Origin: Lithobates sylvaticus
Lineage: Eukaryota > Chordata > Amphibia > Anura > Ranidae
Direction: 5' to 3'
DNA length: 64,000 nucleotides
Assembly (NCBI GenBank): GCA_028564925.1
Contig: CM053029.1
Span: 295,221,168-295,285,167, forward strand
Position numbers and translations under genes: made by a program. This document shows, piece after piece, positions 32,536 through 45,700 of this stretch. Each line of letters begins with the position of its first letter. The first letter of the stretch is position 1. The notes below the pieces were generated by a model. It ran no database searches, was not told where the DNA came from, and saw nothing but the letters and a program-made list of their open reading frames with translations.

Positions 32536-35500
32536 CTATTTCCTTAAGGCTTCGGCGAAACTCCAGGATTTTTTGAACTTTCTCCATCCCTCCCATTTAG
32601 TTCTCGTGTCCCCCTTTTCCTCTACGTCCCTGTTTACCAGGCACTCCAAGGTATAAGTTTTTTCTACCGCATCGACCCATTCCCAAAGAGGGGGGCTCTC
32701 TGGGTCCCTCCATCTTCTGGGTATCACTCGTTTCGCTGCGTTAAGCAAGTGCGGTACCAAAGAACCTTTATATTTCCTAGATCCTTCTGCTGTGGCGTGC
32801 ATCAGCACTACCCAAGGATCGTCTTTAACCACGACTTTAGTTATCTCCTCTATATATTTTAAAATGGATTTCCAGAATTTTTTAATTTTTGGGCACTCCC
32901 ACCATAGGTGGCCCATGGTTCCTTTCTGCTTACAGCCTCTCCAGCAGTCCGCTGAGACTCCTGGTTGGAATCTGCTTATTTTGTTAGATACCAGCCGGAC
33001 AAGCACTTGTAGTTGATTTCTGCAGTTCTGACGTCTACTGCTGAACTATGAGTATGTTGAAATATTTTCTTGCTTAACCCCATGTGCATTGGTGTACCTA
33101 ACTCCCTTTCCCATTTCTTGAGGAACGGCGGTTCCCCCAGTCCGTCCTTCGACGGCAGAAATTTATATATTTTTGTGATAATTTTTTTAGTGTTTTCAGC
33201 CGTGAAGATACGTTCCATCACCGTGAGGTCCTCCCGTTCCCTCAAAGGGGGAGGGATCGAACCGACAAAGTGAGAGAGCTGCAGGTACCGCCATCCATCA
33301 ATCGTGAATAAATCCTTTTTTTTTTGTAAATCCTGGAGAGCCAAGATTTTCCCCTTACTTATTAAATCCCCTAGGCGTGAATTGTCATTTTTTATCCATT
33401 CCCCTCCTAGGTCCCCTCTGCCCGGAGGGAAAAGATTGTTTTCTTTTAGTGCAATTAAGGGTGAATTAAATTTCAATTTTAGATTCTTGTGCAACTTGTC
33501 CCAAATTTTGAAGGTATTTCTGGTGATTAAATGTGTTTTTTCTCCTAACATTCTGTGTTTGGGGGGATTCCAACTTGTTTTCCCTAACTGTGTTTCACTA
33601 AGTGCTTCCTCTAGGCTTACCCATCTCTTTAGTCCCTGTGTCTTCCCCCATTCTGGTATTCTTAATAAAACAATTGCATAGTAGTAGTTAACAATATCGG
33701 GGACCGCTAGGCCACCCTGGTTTTTGTCCAATTTAAAAATTTGAAGAGAAATTCTGTGTTTCTTCTGTTGCCACACAAAGTTCATGATGATAGAATTTAA
33801 CTTCCTCAAGTATTGTTCAGGTAAAGAAATTGGGATCATCTGGAACTTGTAGGTGATCAACGGGAGAATCATCATTTTGACCGCATTGATACGACCCAGC
33901 CATGAGATAGGTCTAGTTTTAAACTCTTGGCATTTTTTTTTTTGACTTCCTCTAAGAGAGGGATGTAGTTGGCCCTGTATATTTTCCCTATGGTGTTAGT
34001 CAGTTCAATCCCCAGGTATTTAATTTTGTTTCTTCCATGGGAAATTATATTCTCTCATTAGGTCCTGTTTCTCTGTCTTATTGATGTTGACACTCAGAAA
34101 AAAGGTTTTTGCTTGGTTGATCTTGAAGTTTGAGATTTCGCCAAACGCGGTAATATTCTTCAGAATATTCGGCAGGGATTTCTGCGGGGAGCTTACATAG
34201 AAAAGAACATCATCGGCGAATGCCGCAAGTTTGTGTTCCTCCCCCCCCGCCGAGCACCCCACGATGCCCGTATTGCCCCTTATTGTTGCCAGAAAGGGTT
34301 CAAGGGATAGGACGAAGAGAAGGGGGGAAAGAGGGCAGCCCTGTCTTGTCCCATTATGCATTTCGAAAAGGGAGGAGACAGTACTGTTTACCTTAATATT
34401 GGCTTTTGGGTGACTATAGAGGACCCCAATTTTCTGAATAATATTCGGTCCGAACCCCATAAATTCTAGGGTCCTAAACAGGAACCCCAGTCTACTCGAT
34501 CAAACGCTTTTTCTGCGTCAATAGACAGGAGTAGACTGGGGGTTCGTGCATCTCTCATTCTCTGCATCACTAGAAGAGTTCGAACACTATTATCCCTACC
34601 CTCTCTGCCCGGCGTGAATCCCACTTGATCCAGGTGGATCAGCTTGCACAGGCATCCCTTTATCCGCTCTGCTAAGATCTTAGCATAGAGCTTTGTTTCG
34701 AAGTTTAACAGAGAGATCGGTCTAAACCCTGCGCACGTCGAATCGTCCTTCCCTTCCTTGCGCAGGACCGTAATAGTAGCTGATAGGGAGGCCTCGCTCA
34801 TGCCAAACTCTGAGCCCAGGCAATTCATATAGCAGAGGAGTCTGGGTATTAATATCTCTCTAAAAGTTTTGTAATATAGAGCCGTAAACCCATCTGGTCC
34901 TGGGCTCTTGCCCATTGGCGAGTTGTCTAGGGCTCTAGAGATTTCCTCCTCCGTAAAGGGTCTTTCCAGCATCTCTTTTTCCTCTGTTCCTAGGGATTGC
35001 AGTTTTGCGCCTTTTAAAAAATTGTCGATTTTGTCTCTACTCCCCCCTTTTTTACTGCCATTCTTTTGCCCCACCGAATACAGCTCCTCGTAGAAATCCC
35101 TGAATGTCGACGCGATGTCTTTCGAGAGGAACCTCATCTCTCCTTTTTTGTTTATAATTTTTTCTATAAAGTTTTTAGACTTATTTTTTTGTAGCATCCT
35201 GGCAAGTAGTTTGCCTGATTTGTTTCCCCAGATGTATCGATCTTTGGCATTTTTATTAAATACTTGCTTAACTTCCTGCTCTGCTAGTTCTTTTAGCTGA
35301 TCCCTCCTGTGGGTAATTTCAAGGAGTGTAGCCTGGTTCTGAATAGGGTCACTCTTGTGTTTTTGTTCTAGTGTTTTTATATCGTTTATCAGGTCCTGTA
35401 TCTTTCTAGTTCTTTCTTTTTTTCCCAGGAGGCCTTTGAGATCAGTACCCCCCTAATGAAAACCTTATGGGCGTCCCAGAGGCTTGACCCCTTAACCTCC

Positions 35501-36313
35501 CCGTTATCGTTTATCCTGAAAAACCATTTGAGTTCCTTTTTGATACTTTCCCGAATCTCGTTGTCTCTTAATAACTCTTCGTTTAGCTTCCAACCGCAAC
35601 TCGGTTGTTTATATTCTGGGATATTTAATTTCATACTCACTGGTGCGTGGTCTGAAAATGTCGCTATCTCAACCCTGGTATCCGTCACACTCTCCAGTAG
35701 TCCATGATCCACCAAAATATAGTCCAGTCTCGAGTACGTCCCGTGTACAGGGGAGAAAAAAGTATAGTCTCTCAACTGTGGGTGCTGCATTCTCCAGACA
35801 TCCACCAGTTGTTCCGAGGTCATCATTTTCTTTAAGGATTTCAATTGGGCACTTCCTGTCCCCTGTGCACAGGACGTGCTATCGATGTCCGGATCCAAAG
35901 TAAGATTTAAGTCTCCCATCAAGATCAAGTAACCCTTTCTGAAGGATCTCAGCCTAACTAGGATCGCCGTCATGTATTCAGGGGAACTTATATTGGGAGC
36001 GTATATATTTTCTAAGGTGTAGGTTGTCCCATGTAGGGTTCCCCTCAAGAAGAGGAACCTTCCCTCCGGGTCCACTTTCCTGTCTTCTAAATTGAATTGC
36101 AGATCTTCCGCCATTCCTATAGCCACCCCTCTTGTTCTACTCGAAATTGTGTCACTATAATACCAGGTGGGGTGGGCTTTTGAGTACAGCTTAATATTGG
36201 ATGTAAGTGAGATGTGAGTCTCCTGCAAAAAAAACAAGCCTGCTCCATATCTCTTCAGTTCCTCCAAGACCCTCTGCCTTTTTCCTGGGGCGTTCAGCCC
36301 TCTAACATTATAG
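32536..36313 (-). pseudogene. L1/Tx1-like LINE ORF2 (endonuclease - reverse transcriptase), frameshifted
   Basis: Reading from 36313 downward: an apurinic-type endonuclease with YNVRGLN, FLQETH, LMGDLNLTLD, YSRLDYILV and FSDHAPV; then the reverse transcriptase with GKSPGPDG, FRPISLLNFE, LSIDAEKAFDRV, GTRQGCPLSPLLF and the catalytic FADD; then a C-terminal region with a WWECPKIKKFW motif, ending at a stop at 32536. Frames change about four times (near 35390, 34460, 33900-34000 and 33000). The extreme N-terminus is missing because the hAT element begins at 36315. In the intact family this protein nicks target DNA and primes cDNA synthesis. Confidence 0.92.
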
Positions 36314-36620
36314 GTAAGGATGGGCCCGGTGCTCGATGCGAACCCACGTTCGCATCGAGCACCGGGCGTTCGCTCGCTCGGCGAGCCCAGAACTATTTTG
36401 GCCGCTCGCATCACGTTCGTGTGATGCGAGCGGCCCCCGCAATGCATTGCGGCCGGCGCGGCCGACGCAGTGCATTGCTGGCTGATGATTGGCCAAGCAT
36501 GCACTGTGACCCCGCATGCTTGGCCAATCACAGCCCCGGAAACTCGAAGAGCCATAATTGGCTACAGGCAGGACGCCTGTAGCCAATTACAGCTCAGGGG
36601 CTGTAGTACACGCCCCCCCC

Positions 36621-36627
36621 TATAAAA
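36621..36627 (+). promoter_or_regulatory. TATA box of the hAT transposase gene
   Basis: TATAAAA follows a C-rich run about 300 bp inside the element's left end and precedes the tandem array. A start near 36650 would give a 6.1 kb leader unless it is spliced. Confidence 0.5.
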
Positions 36628-36784
36628 CGCCGCCACGCCGTCTGCGCCGGTCACATGCTGTTCCGGCGCAGATTGAGCAGGCTGTTTCTGTGACACTCTG
36701 CTGCATTTAGATAGATAGAGAGATTCACTTGCAGAGATTGAGTTAGATAGATTCAGTTACAAAGATTGATTGACAAAGAGGGGC

Positions 36785-39700
36785 TTGTAGTGTGCTCGTG
36801 GCAGGCAGGCAGAGCTCCTATATTTTGTTACCAGAAGCACCTATAGGACTTGTAGTGTGTTCGTGGCAGGCAGGCAGAGCTCCTATATTTTGTTACCAGA
36901 AGCACCTATAGAACTTGTAGTGTGTTCGTGGCAGGCAGGCAGAGCTCCTATATTTTGTTACCAGAAGCACCTATAGGACTTGTAGTGTGTTCGTGGCAGG
37001 CAGGCAGAGCTCCTATATTTTGTTACCAGAAGCACCTATAGGACTTGTAGTGTGTTAGTGGCAGGCAGGCAGAGCTCCTATATTTTGTTACCAGAAGCAC
37101 CTATAGGACTTGTAGTGTGTTCGTGGCAGGCAGGCAGAGCTCCTATATTTTGTTCCCAGAGCACCTATAGGACTTGAAGTGTGTTAGTCCCATTACACAC
37201 ACAGAGCTATATTTTCTTCCCAGAAGCACCTATAGGACTTGAAGTGTGTTAGTCCCATTACACACACAGAGCTATATTTTCTTCCCAGAAGCACCTATAG
37301 GACTTGAAGTGTGTTAGTCCCATTACACACACAGAGCTATATTTTCTTCCCAGAAGCACCTATAGGACTTGAAGTGTGTTAGTCCCATCACACACACAGA
37401 GCTATATTTTGTTCCCAGAAGCACCTATAGGACTTGAAGTGTGTTAGTCCCATTACACACACAGAGCTATATTTTCTTCCCAGAAGCACCTATAGGACTT
37501 GAAGTGTGTTAGTCCCATCACACACACAGAGCTATATTTTGTTCCCAGAAGCACCTATAGGACTTGAAGTGTGTTAGTCCCATTACACACACAGAGCTAT
37601 ATTTTGTTCCCAGAAGCACCTATAGGACTTGAAGTGTGTTAGTCCCATTACACACACAGAGCTATATTTTCTTCCCAGAAGCACCTATAGGACTTGAAGT
37701 GTGTTAGTCCCATTACACACAAAGAGCTATACTTTGTTCCCAGAAGCACCTATAGGACTTGAAGTGTGTTAGTCCCATTACACACACAGAGCTATATTTT
37801 CTTCCCAGAAGCACCTATAGGACTTGTAGTGTGTTAGTGGCAGGCAGGCAGAGCTCCTATATTTTGTTACCAGAAGCACCTATAGGACTTGTAGTGTGTT
37901 CGTGGCAGGCAGGCAGAGCTCCTATATTTTGTTCCCAGAGGCACCTATAGGACTTGAAGTGTGTTAGTCCCATTACACACACAGAGCTATATTTTCTTCC
38001 CAGAAGCACCTATAGGACTTGAAGTGTGTTAGTCCCATTACACACACAGAGCTATATTTTCTTCCCAGAAGCACCTATAGGACTTGAAGTGTGTTAGTCC
38101 CATTACACACACAGAGCTATATTTTCTTCCCAGAAGCACCTATAGGACTTGAAGTGTGTTAGTCCCATCACACACACAGAGCTATATTTTGTTCCCAGAA
38201 GCACCTATAGGACTTGAAGTGTGTTAGTCCCATTACACACACAGAGCTATATTTTGTTCCCAGAAGCACCTATAGGACTTGAAGTGTGTTAGTCCCATTA
38301 CACACACAGAGCTATATTTTCTTCCCAGAAGCACCTATAGGACTTGAAGTGTGTTAGTCCCATCACACACACAGAGCTATATTTTCTTCCCAGAAGCACC
38401 TATAGGACTTGAAGTGTGTTAGTCCCATTACACACACAGAGCTATATTTTGTTCCCAGAAGCACCTATAGGACTTGAAGTGTGTTAGTCCCATTACACAC
38501 ACAGAGCTATATTTTCTTCCCAGAAGCACCTATAGGACTTGAAGTGTGTTAGTCCCATCACACACACAGAGCTATATTTTCTTCCCAGAAGCACCTATAG
38601 GACTTGAAGTGTGTTAGTCCCATCACACACACAGAGCTATATTTTGTTCCCAGAAGCACCTATAGGACTTGAAGTGTGTTAGTCCTATTACACACACAGA
38701 GCTATATTTTTCTTCCCAGAAGCACCTATAGGACTTGAAGTGTGTTAGTCCCATCACACACACAGAGCTATATTTTGTTCCCAGAAGCACCTATAGGACT
38801 TGAAGTGTGTTAGTCCCATTACACACACAGAGCTATATTTTGTTCCCAGAAGCACCTATAGGACTTGAAGTGTGTTAGTCCCATTACACACACAGAGCTA
38901 TATTTTCTTCCCAGAAGCACCTATAGGACTTGAAGTGTGTTAGTCCCATTACACACAAAGAGCTATACTTTGTTCCCAGAAGCACCTATAGGACTTGAAG
39001 TGTGTTAGTCCCATTACACACACAGAGCTATATTTTCTTCCCAGAAGCACCTATAGGACTTGTAGTGTGTTAGTGGCAGGCAGGCAGAGCTCCTATATTT
39101 TGTTACCAGAAGCACCTATAGGACTTGTAGTGTGTTCGTGGCAGGCAGAGCTCCTATATTTTGTTCCCAGAGCACCTATAGGACTTGAAGTGTGTTAGTC
39201 CCATTACACACACAGAGCTATATTTTCTTCCCAGAAGCACCTATAGGACTTGAAGTGTGTTAGTCCCATTACACACACAGAGCTATATTTTCTTCCCAGA
39301 AGCACCTATAGGACTTGAAGTGTGTTAGTCCCATTACACACACAGAGCTATATTTTCTTCCCAGAAGCACCTATAGGACTTGAAGTGTGTTAGTCCCATC
39401 ACACACACAGAGCTATATTTTGTTCCCAGAAGCACCTATAGGACTTGAAGTGTGTTAGTCCCATTACACACACAGAGCTATATTTTGTTCCCAGAAGCAC
39501 CTATAGGACTTGAAGTGTGTTAGTCCCATTACACACACAGAGCTATATTTTCTTCCCAGAAGCACCTATAGGACTTGAAGTGTGTTAGTCCCATCACACA
39601 CACAGAGCTATATTTTCTTCCCAGAAGCACCTATAGGACTTGAAGTGTGTTAGTCCCATTACACACACAGAGCTATATTTTGTTCCCAGAAGCACCTATA

Positions 39701-42700
39701 GGACTTGAAGTGTGTTAGTCCCATTACACACACAGAGCTATATTTTCTTCCCAGAAGCACCTATAGGACTTGAAGTGTGTTAGTCCCATCACACACACAG
39801 AGCTATATTTTCTTCCCAGAAGCACCTATAGGACTTGAAGTGTGTTAGTCCCATTACACACACAGAGCTATATTTTGTTCCCAGAAGCACCTATAGGACT
39901 TGAAGTGTGTTAGTCCCATTACACACACAGAGCTATATTTTCTTCCCAGAAGCACCTATAGGACTTGAAGTGTGTTAGTCCCATCACACACACAGAGCTA
40001 TATTTTCTTCCCAGAAGCACCTATAGGACTTGAAGTGTGTTAGTCCCATTACACACACAGAGCTATATTTTCTTCCCAGAAGCACCTATAGGACTTGAAG
40101 TGTGTTAGTCCCATCACACACACAGAGCTATATTTTGTTCCCAGAAGCACCTATAGGACTTGAAGTGTGTTAGTCCCATTACACACACAGAGCTATATTT
40201 TGTTCCCAGAAGCACCTATAGGACTTGAAGTGTGTTAGTCCCATTACACACACAGAGCTATATTTTTCTTCCCAGAAGCACCTATAGGACTTGAAGTGTG
40301 TTAGTCCCATCACACACAAAGAGCTATACTTTGTTCCCAGAAGCACCTATAGGACTTGAAGTGTGTTAGTCCCATCACACACACAGAGCTATATTTTGTT
40401 CCCAGAAGCACCTATAGGACTTGAAGTGTGTTAGTCCCATCACACACACAGAGCTATATTTTCTTCCCAGAAGCACCTATAGGACTTGAAGTGTGTTAGT
40501 CCCATCACACACACAGAGCTATATTTTGTTCCCAGAAGCACCTATAGGACTTGAAGTGTGTTAGTCCCATTACACACACAGAGCTATATTTTGTTCCCAG
40601 AAGCACCTATAGGACTTGAAGTGTGTTAGTCCCATCACACACACAGAGCTATATTTTGTTCCCAGAAGCACCTATAGGACTTGAAGTGTGTTAGTCCCAT
40701 TACACACACAGAGCTATATTTTCTTCCCAGAAGCACCTATAGGACTTGAAGTGTGTTAGTCCCATCACACACACAGAGCTATATTTTCTTCCCAGAAGCA
40801 CCTATAGGACTTGAAGTGTGTTAGTCCCATACACACACAGAGCTATATTTTCTTCCCAGAAGCACCTATAGGACTTGAAGTGTGTTAGTCCCATCACACA
40901 CACAGAGCTCCTATATTTTGTTCCCAGAAGCACCTATAGGACTTGAAGTGTGTTAGTGCCATTACACACACAGAGCTATATTTTTGTTCCCAGAAGCACC
41001 ATAGGACTTGAAGTGTGTTAGTCCCATCACACACAGCTCCTATATTTTCTTCCCAGAAGCACCTATAGGACTTGAAGTGTGTTAGTCCCATCACACACAC
41101 AGAGCTATATTTTCTTCCCAGAAGCACCTATAGGACTTGAAGTGTGTTAGTGGCATCACACAGAGCTCCTCTATTTTCTTTGCAGAAGCACCCACAGGAC
41201 TTCTAGTGTGTTAGTGGCATCACACAGAGCTCCTATATATTCTTCTCAGCAGCACCCACGGGACTTCTAGTGTGTTAGTGGCATCACACAGAGCTCCTCT
41301 ATTTTCTTTGCAGAAGCACCCATAGGACTTCTAGTGTGTTAGTGGCATCACACAGAGCTCCTATATATTCTTCTCAGAAGCACCCACAGGACTTCTAGTG
41401 TGTTAGTGGCATCACACAGAGCTCCTCTATTTTCTTTGCAGAAGCACCCCACAGGACTTCTAGTGTGTTAGTGGCATCACACAGAGCTCCTATATTTTCT
41501 TCTCAGCAGCACCCACAGGACTTCTAGTGTGTTAGTGGCATCACACAGAGCTCCTCTATTTTCTTTGCATAAGCACCCACAGGACTTCTAGTGTGTTAGT
41601 GGCATCACACAGAGCTCCTCTATTTTCTTTGCATAAGCACCCACAGGACTTCTAGTGTGTTAGTGGCATCACACAGAGCTCCTCTATTTTCTTTGCAGAA
41701 GCACCCACAGGACTTCTAGTGTGTTAGTGGCATCACACAGAGCTCCTATATATTTTCTCAGCAGCACCCACAGGACTTCTAGTGTGTTAGTGGCATCACA
41801 CAGAGCTCCTCTATTTTCTTTGCATAAGCACCCACAGGACTTCTAGTGTGTTAGTGGCATCACACAGAGCTCCTCTATTTTCTTTGCATAAGCACCCACA
41901 GGACTTCTAGTGTGTTAGTGGCATCACACAGAGCTCCTCTATTTTCTTTGCATAAGCACCCACAGGACTTCTAGTGTGTTAGTGGCATCACACAGAGCTC
42001 CTCTATTTTCTTTGCAGAAGCACCCATAGGACTTCTAGTGTTTTAGTGGCATCACACAGAGCTCCTATATTTTCTTCTCAGCAGCACCCACAGGACTTCT
42101 AGTGTGTTAGTGGCATCACACAGAGCTCCTCTATTTTCTTTGCAGAAGCACCCACAGGACTTCTAGTGTGTTAGTGGCATCACACAGAGCTCCTCTATTT
42201 TCTTTGCATAAGCACCCACAGGACTTCTAGTGTGTTAGTGGCATCACACAGAGCTCCTCTATTTTCTTTGCATAAGCACCCACAGGACTTCTAGTGTGTT
42301 AGTGGCATCACACAGAGCTCCTCTATTTTCTTTGCAGAAGCACCCATAGGACTTCTAGTGTGTTAGTGGCATCACACAGAGCTCCTATATATTCTTCTCA
42401 GCAGCACCCACAGGACTTCTAGTGTGTTAGTGGCATCACACAGAGCTCCTCTATTTTCTTTGCATAAGCACCCACAGGACTTCTAGTGTGTTAGTGGCAT
42501 CACACAGAGCTCCTCTATTTTCTTTGCATAAGCACCCACAGGACTTCTAGTGTGTTAGTGGCATCACACAGAGCTCCTCTATTTTCTTTGCAGAAGCACC
42601 CATAGGACTTCTAGTGTGTTAGTGGCATCACACAGAGCTCCTCTATTTTCTTTGCAGAAGCACCCATAGGACTTCTAGTGTGTTAGTGGCATCACACAGA

Positions 42701-42735
42701 GCTCCTATATTTTCTTCTCAGCAGCACCCACAGGA
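36785..42735 (+). repeat. 6 kb array of 64-65 bp units in the hAT 5' leader
   Basis: About 90 units in three variants. Variant A (GTGGCAGGCAGGCAGAGCTC) runs at 36785-37150 with islands near 37830-37930 and 39060-39180. Variant B (CCATTACACACACAGAGC, 65 bp) runs over about 37150-41130. Variant C (GGCATCACACAGAGCTCC, 64 bp) runs over about 41130-42735. Most units contain a pyrimidine run ending in CAG, e.g. TATTTTCTTTGCAG or TATTTTCTTCCCAG. The last unit ends 12 bp before the start codon. The islands of variant A reveal a higher-order period of about 1.24 kb. Confidence 0.97.
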
Positions 42736-42747
42736 CTACCGACTACA

Positions 42748-45700
42748 ATGGCTGGAAGACCGCCAAGGGGAGGCAGAGCGTGCAGAGCCAAGAACACAGG
42801 GCAGGCAGGCTCTGTTTCTAGTGGACGTGGCCGTGGACGTGGACGTGGTCGTGCATCGTCATCAGCACGTGGCCATGGGACACGCGCGTCTTTGTTTTCG
42901 GCAGCTGGACATGTGGAGCCGCATCATGCTGAAGGCTTGGTAGAATGGATGACCAAGCCCTCCTCATCCTCCTCATCCTCTCTCACCCAGGCTCAGGGTA
43001 CTGACAGAGCATCATCAGCCACCCCTTCCCTAGACCCACCATGTCCTCCTGAGGAGTCCCCCGAACTCTTTGAGCACAGTGTTGGGTACATGCTCCAGGA
43101 GGATGCCCAACGATTCGAAGGCTCGGATGACGATACCCAGCTTGAGGAATCTGGCAGTACAGTTCCACCAGCTGCAGCTTACTGCCAGGTTTGCTCTAGT
43201 GGTGAAGAGGGAGGGGATGATGAGGTCACTGACTCCACGTGGGTGCCTCAAGGGAGAGAGGATGAGGAGGAGGACGAGGAGGAGGAGGATGCGGCGTCAC
43301 ATGTCCAACGAGGCAGGATGCCCCCTGGAGGCCAGGTAGAGGCCAGCACAGCAACTGTACAACACCGCAGAGCTCCGCCTGTGCAGGGCGCTGCCTCTGC
43401 ACGTTATCAGAAAAGTTCTTTGGTGTGGGCCTTTTTTGAGACGAGTGCAGCAGATCGCACCACTGCTATTTGCAATATTTGTCTCAAGCGTATCTCGCGT
43501 GGCCAAAACATCAGCCGCTTGGGCACGACAAGCATGACCAGACATATGGCGACCTGCCATGCAGCTCGTTGGCAGGCACACATAAAAGACCCACACCAAA
43601 GAACTAAGCGGACCTCTCCTTGCTCCTCCTCAGCTGGGATCTCCATCCCCACTACACCTTCAGTCCTCTCTGAAAGCTGCTCTGAGAGGACTGAAGGTGT
43701 AGAATTCGGTGTGTCACAACCAAGTACTTGCAGTACACCGACGTCCGAATGCAGCAGGCAAATTTCCCTGCCCCAGCTGCTGGACCGTAGAAAGAAGTAC
43801 ACTCCCAGCCATCCACATGCCCAGCGGTTGAATGCTAGCCTTGCTAAATTGCTAGCACTTCAACTGCTGCCTTTTCAGTTGGTAGACTCGGCCCCCTTCC
43901 GTGAGTTTGTTCAATGTGCGGTTCCTCAGTGGCAGGTTCCCAAACGCCACTTTTTCTCGCGGAAGGCGATTCCGTCTCTCTACCGGCATGTGGAGGGCAA
44001 TGTCCATGCCTCGCTGGACAGGGCGGTCAGCGGTAAGGTGCATATTACCGCTGACTCATGGTCCAGCAGGCATGGACAGGGACGGTACCTTTCTTTCACG
44101 GCCCATTGGGTCACTCTATTGGCAGCTGGGAGGGATGCAGGACAAGGTGCAGTAGTGTTGGAGGTTGTTCCGCCACCACGCCTCCAAAACGCGACTACTG
44201 CTACTGGTTGTGACACACCTCTCTCCTCCACCCCCTCCTCTTCTTCTTCCTCCAGTGCTCTGTCCTTGGAACCAGCGGTGCTCCGTAGGCGTACAAGGGG
44301 CTACGCAAGTACGCAGGCAAAAAGATGCCATGCCGTGCTTGCGCTGGTGTGTTTGGGGGACAGGAGCCACACTGGGCCAGAGGTTCTGGCAGCTCTGCAG
44401 GGGCAGGTCGAGAGGTGGTTGACGCCACGTCAGCTTAAGCCAGGAATGGTCGTTTCTGACAATGGCACCAACCTCCTCTCCGCCCTGCGACAGGGGCAGC
44501 TCACCCATGTGCCCTGCATGGCTCACGTCCTCAACCTGGTGGTGCAGCGGTTCTTGGGCAGGTTCCCAGGCTTACAGGATGTCCTGAGGCAGGCCAGGAA
44601 AGTCTGTGTGCATTTCCGCCGATCTTATAATGCCAGTGCTCGGCTGACTGAGCTGCAAAAGGAGCTGAACCTGCCCAAGAACCGCCTAATATCTGACATG
44701 CCCACCAGGTGGAACTCAACGTTGGCCATGCTGCAGCGACTGCACACGCAGCAGAGGGCCATCAATGAGTACCTTTGCGACTACGGCACCAGGACAGGGT
44801 CAGGGGAGCTTGGTTTTTTTTCCCCACGTCAGTGGAGCATGATCAGGGATGCATGCACTGTCCTCTCACCATTTGAGGAGGCCACGAGGATGGTGAGCAG
44901 TGACAGTGCATGCATCAGTGACACTGTCCCTCTTGTCCACCTGTTGGAGCATACGCTGCGTGGGATAATGGACAGGGCACTTGAGGCAGAACAGAGGCAG
45001 GAAGAGGAGGACTTCCTTGCCTCTCAAGGCCCCCTTTATCCGGACAGTGTTCCTTCTGTCCCACCCATCACACAGGAAGAGGATGAGGAGGAGGAGGAGG
45101 AGGAGGAGGAGGAGGATTGTGTGAGCATGGAGGTGGAGCCTGGCACTCAGCATCAGCAGCAGCAGTCTTTTAGGGATGATGTACAGTCCCAACAAGCCAG
45201 TGGACTTGTACGTGGCTGGGAGGAGGTGGCTGGCGATCATGTCATCCTCAGTGACCCAGAAGACTCCGGACCGAATGCCTCAGCTAACCTACGCTGCATG
45301 GCCTCCCTGATCCTGCAAAGCCTGCGGAAGGATCCTCGTGTTCTTCGGATCAAGGAGAGGGACCATTACTGGCTGGCCACTCTCCTTGATCCGCGGTACA
45401 AGGGTAAGGTTGCGGACCTTATCTTGCCGTCGCAGAGGGAGCAGAGGATGAGACATCTCAGGGAGGCCTTGCAGAAAGGTCTGTGCAACGCGTTCCCAGA
45501 AACTGGGAGGCTACAAACTCCTGGTCCTGGGCGACGAGTTGCTGAGGCTTCGGTCAGTGGCAGAAGGAGCGGTGGGGAAGGTGGACGTCTGACCGATGCG
45601 TTCAGACAATTTTTTAGTCCGCAGCCCCAAGGTATGATCGGTTCCAGCAACCATCGCCAGCGTCTGATATACATGGTGCAGGAATACCTTGGGGCAAGGT

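Noticed and set aside
37759-37950. Two near-identical 63-67 codon frames (37759 and 38995) as a duplicated gene
   Set aside because: They are the same position of the higher-order leader repeat, not genes.
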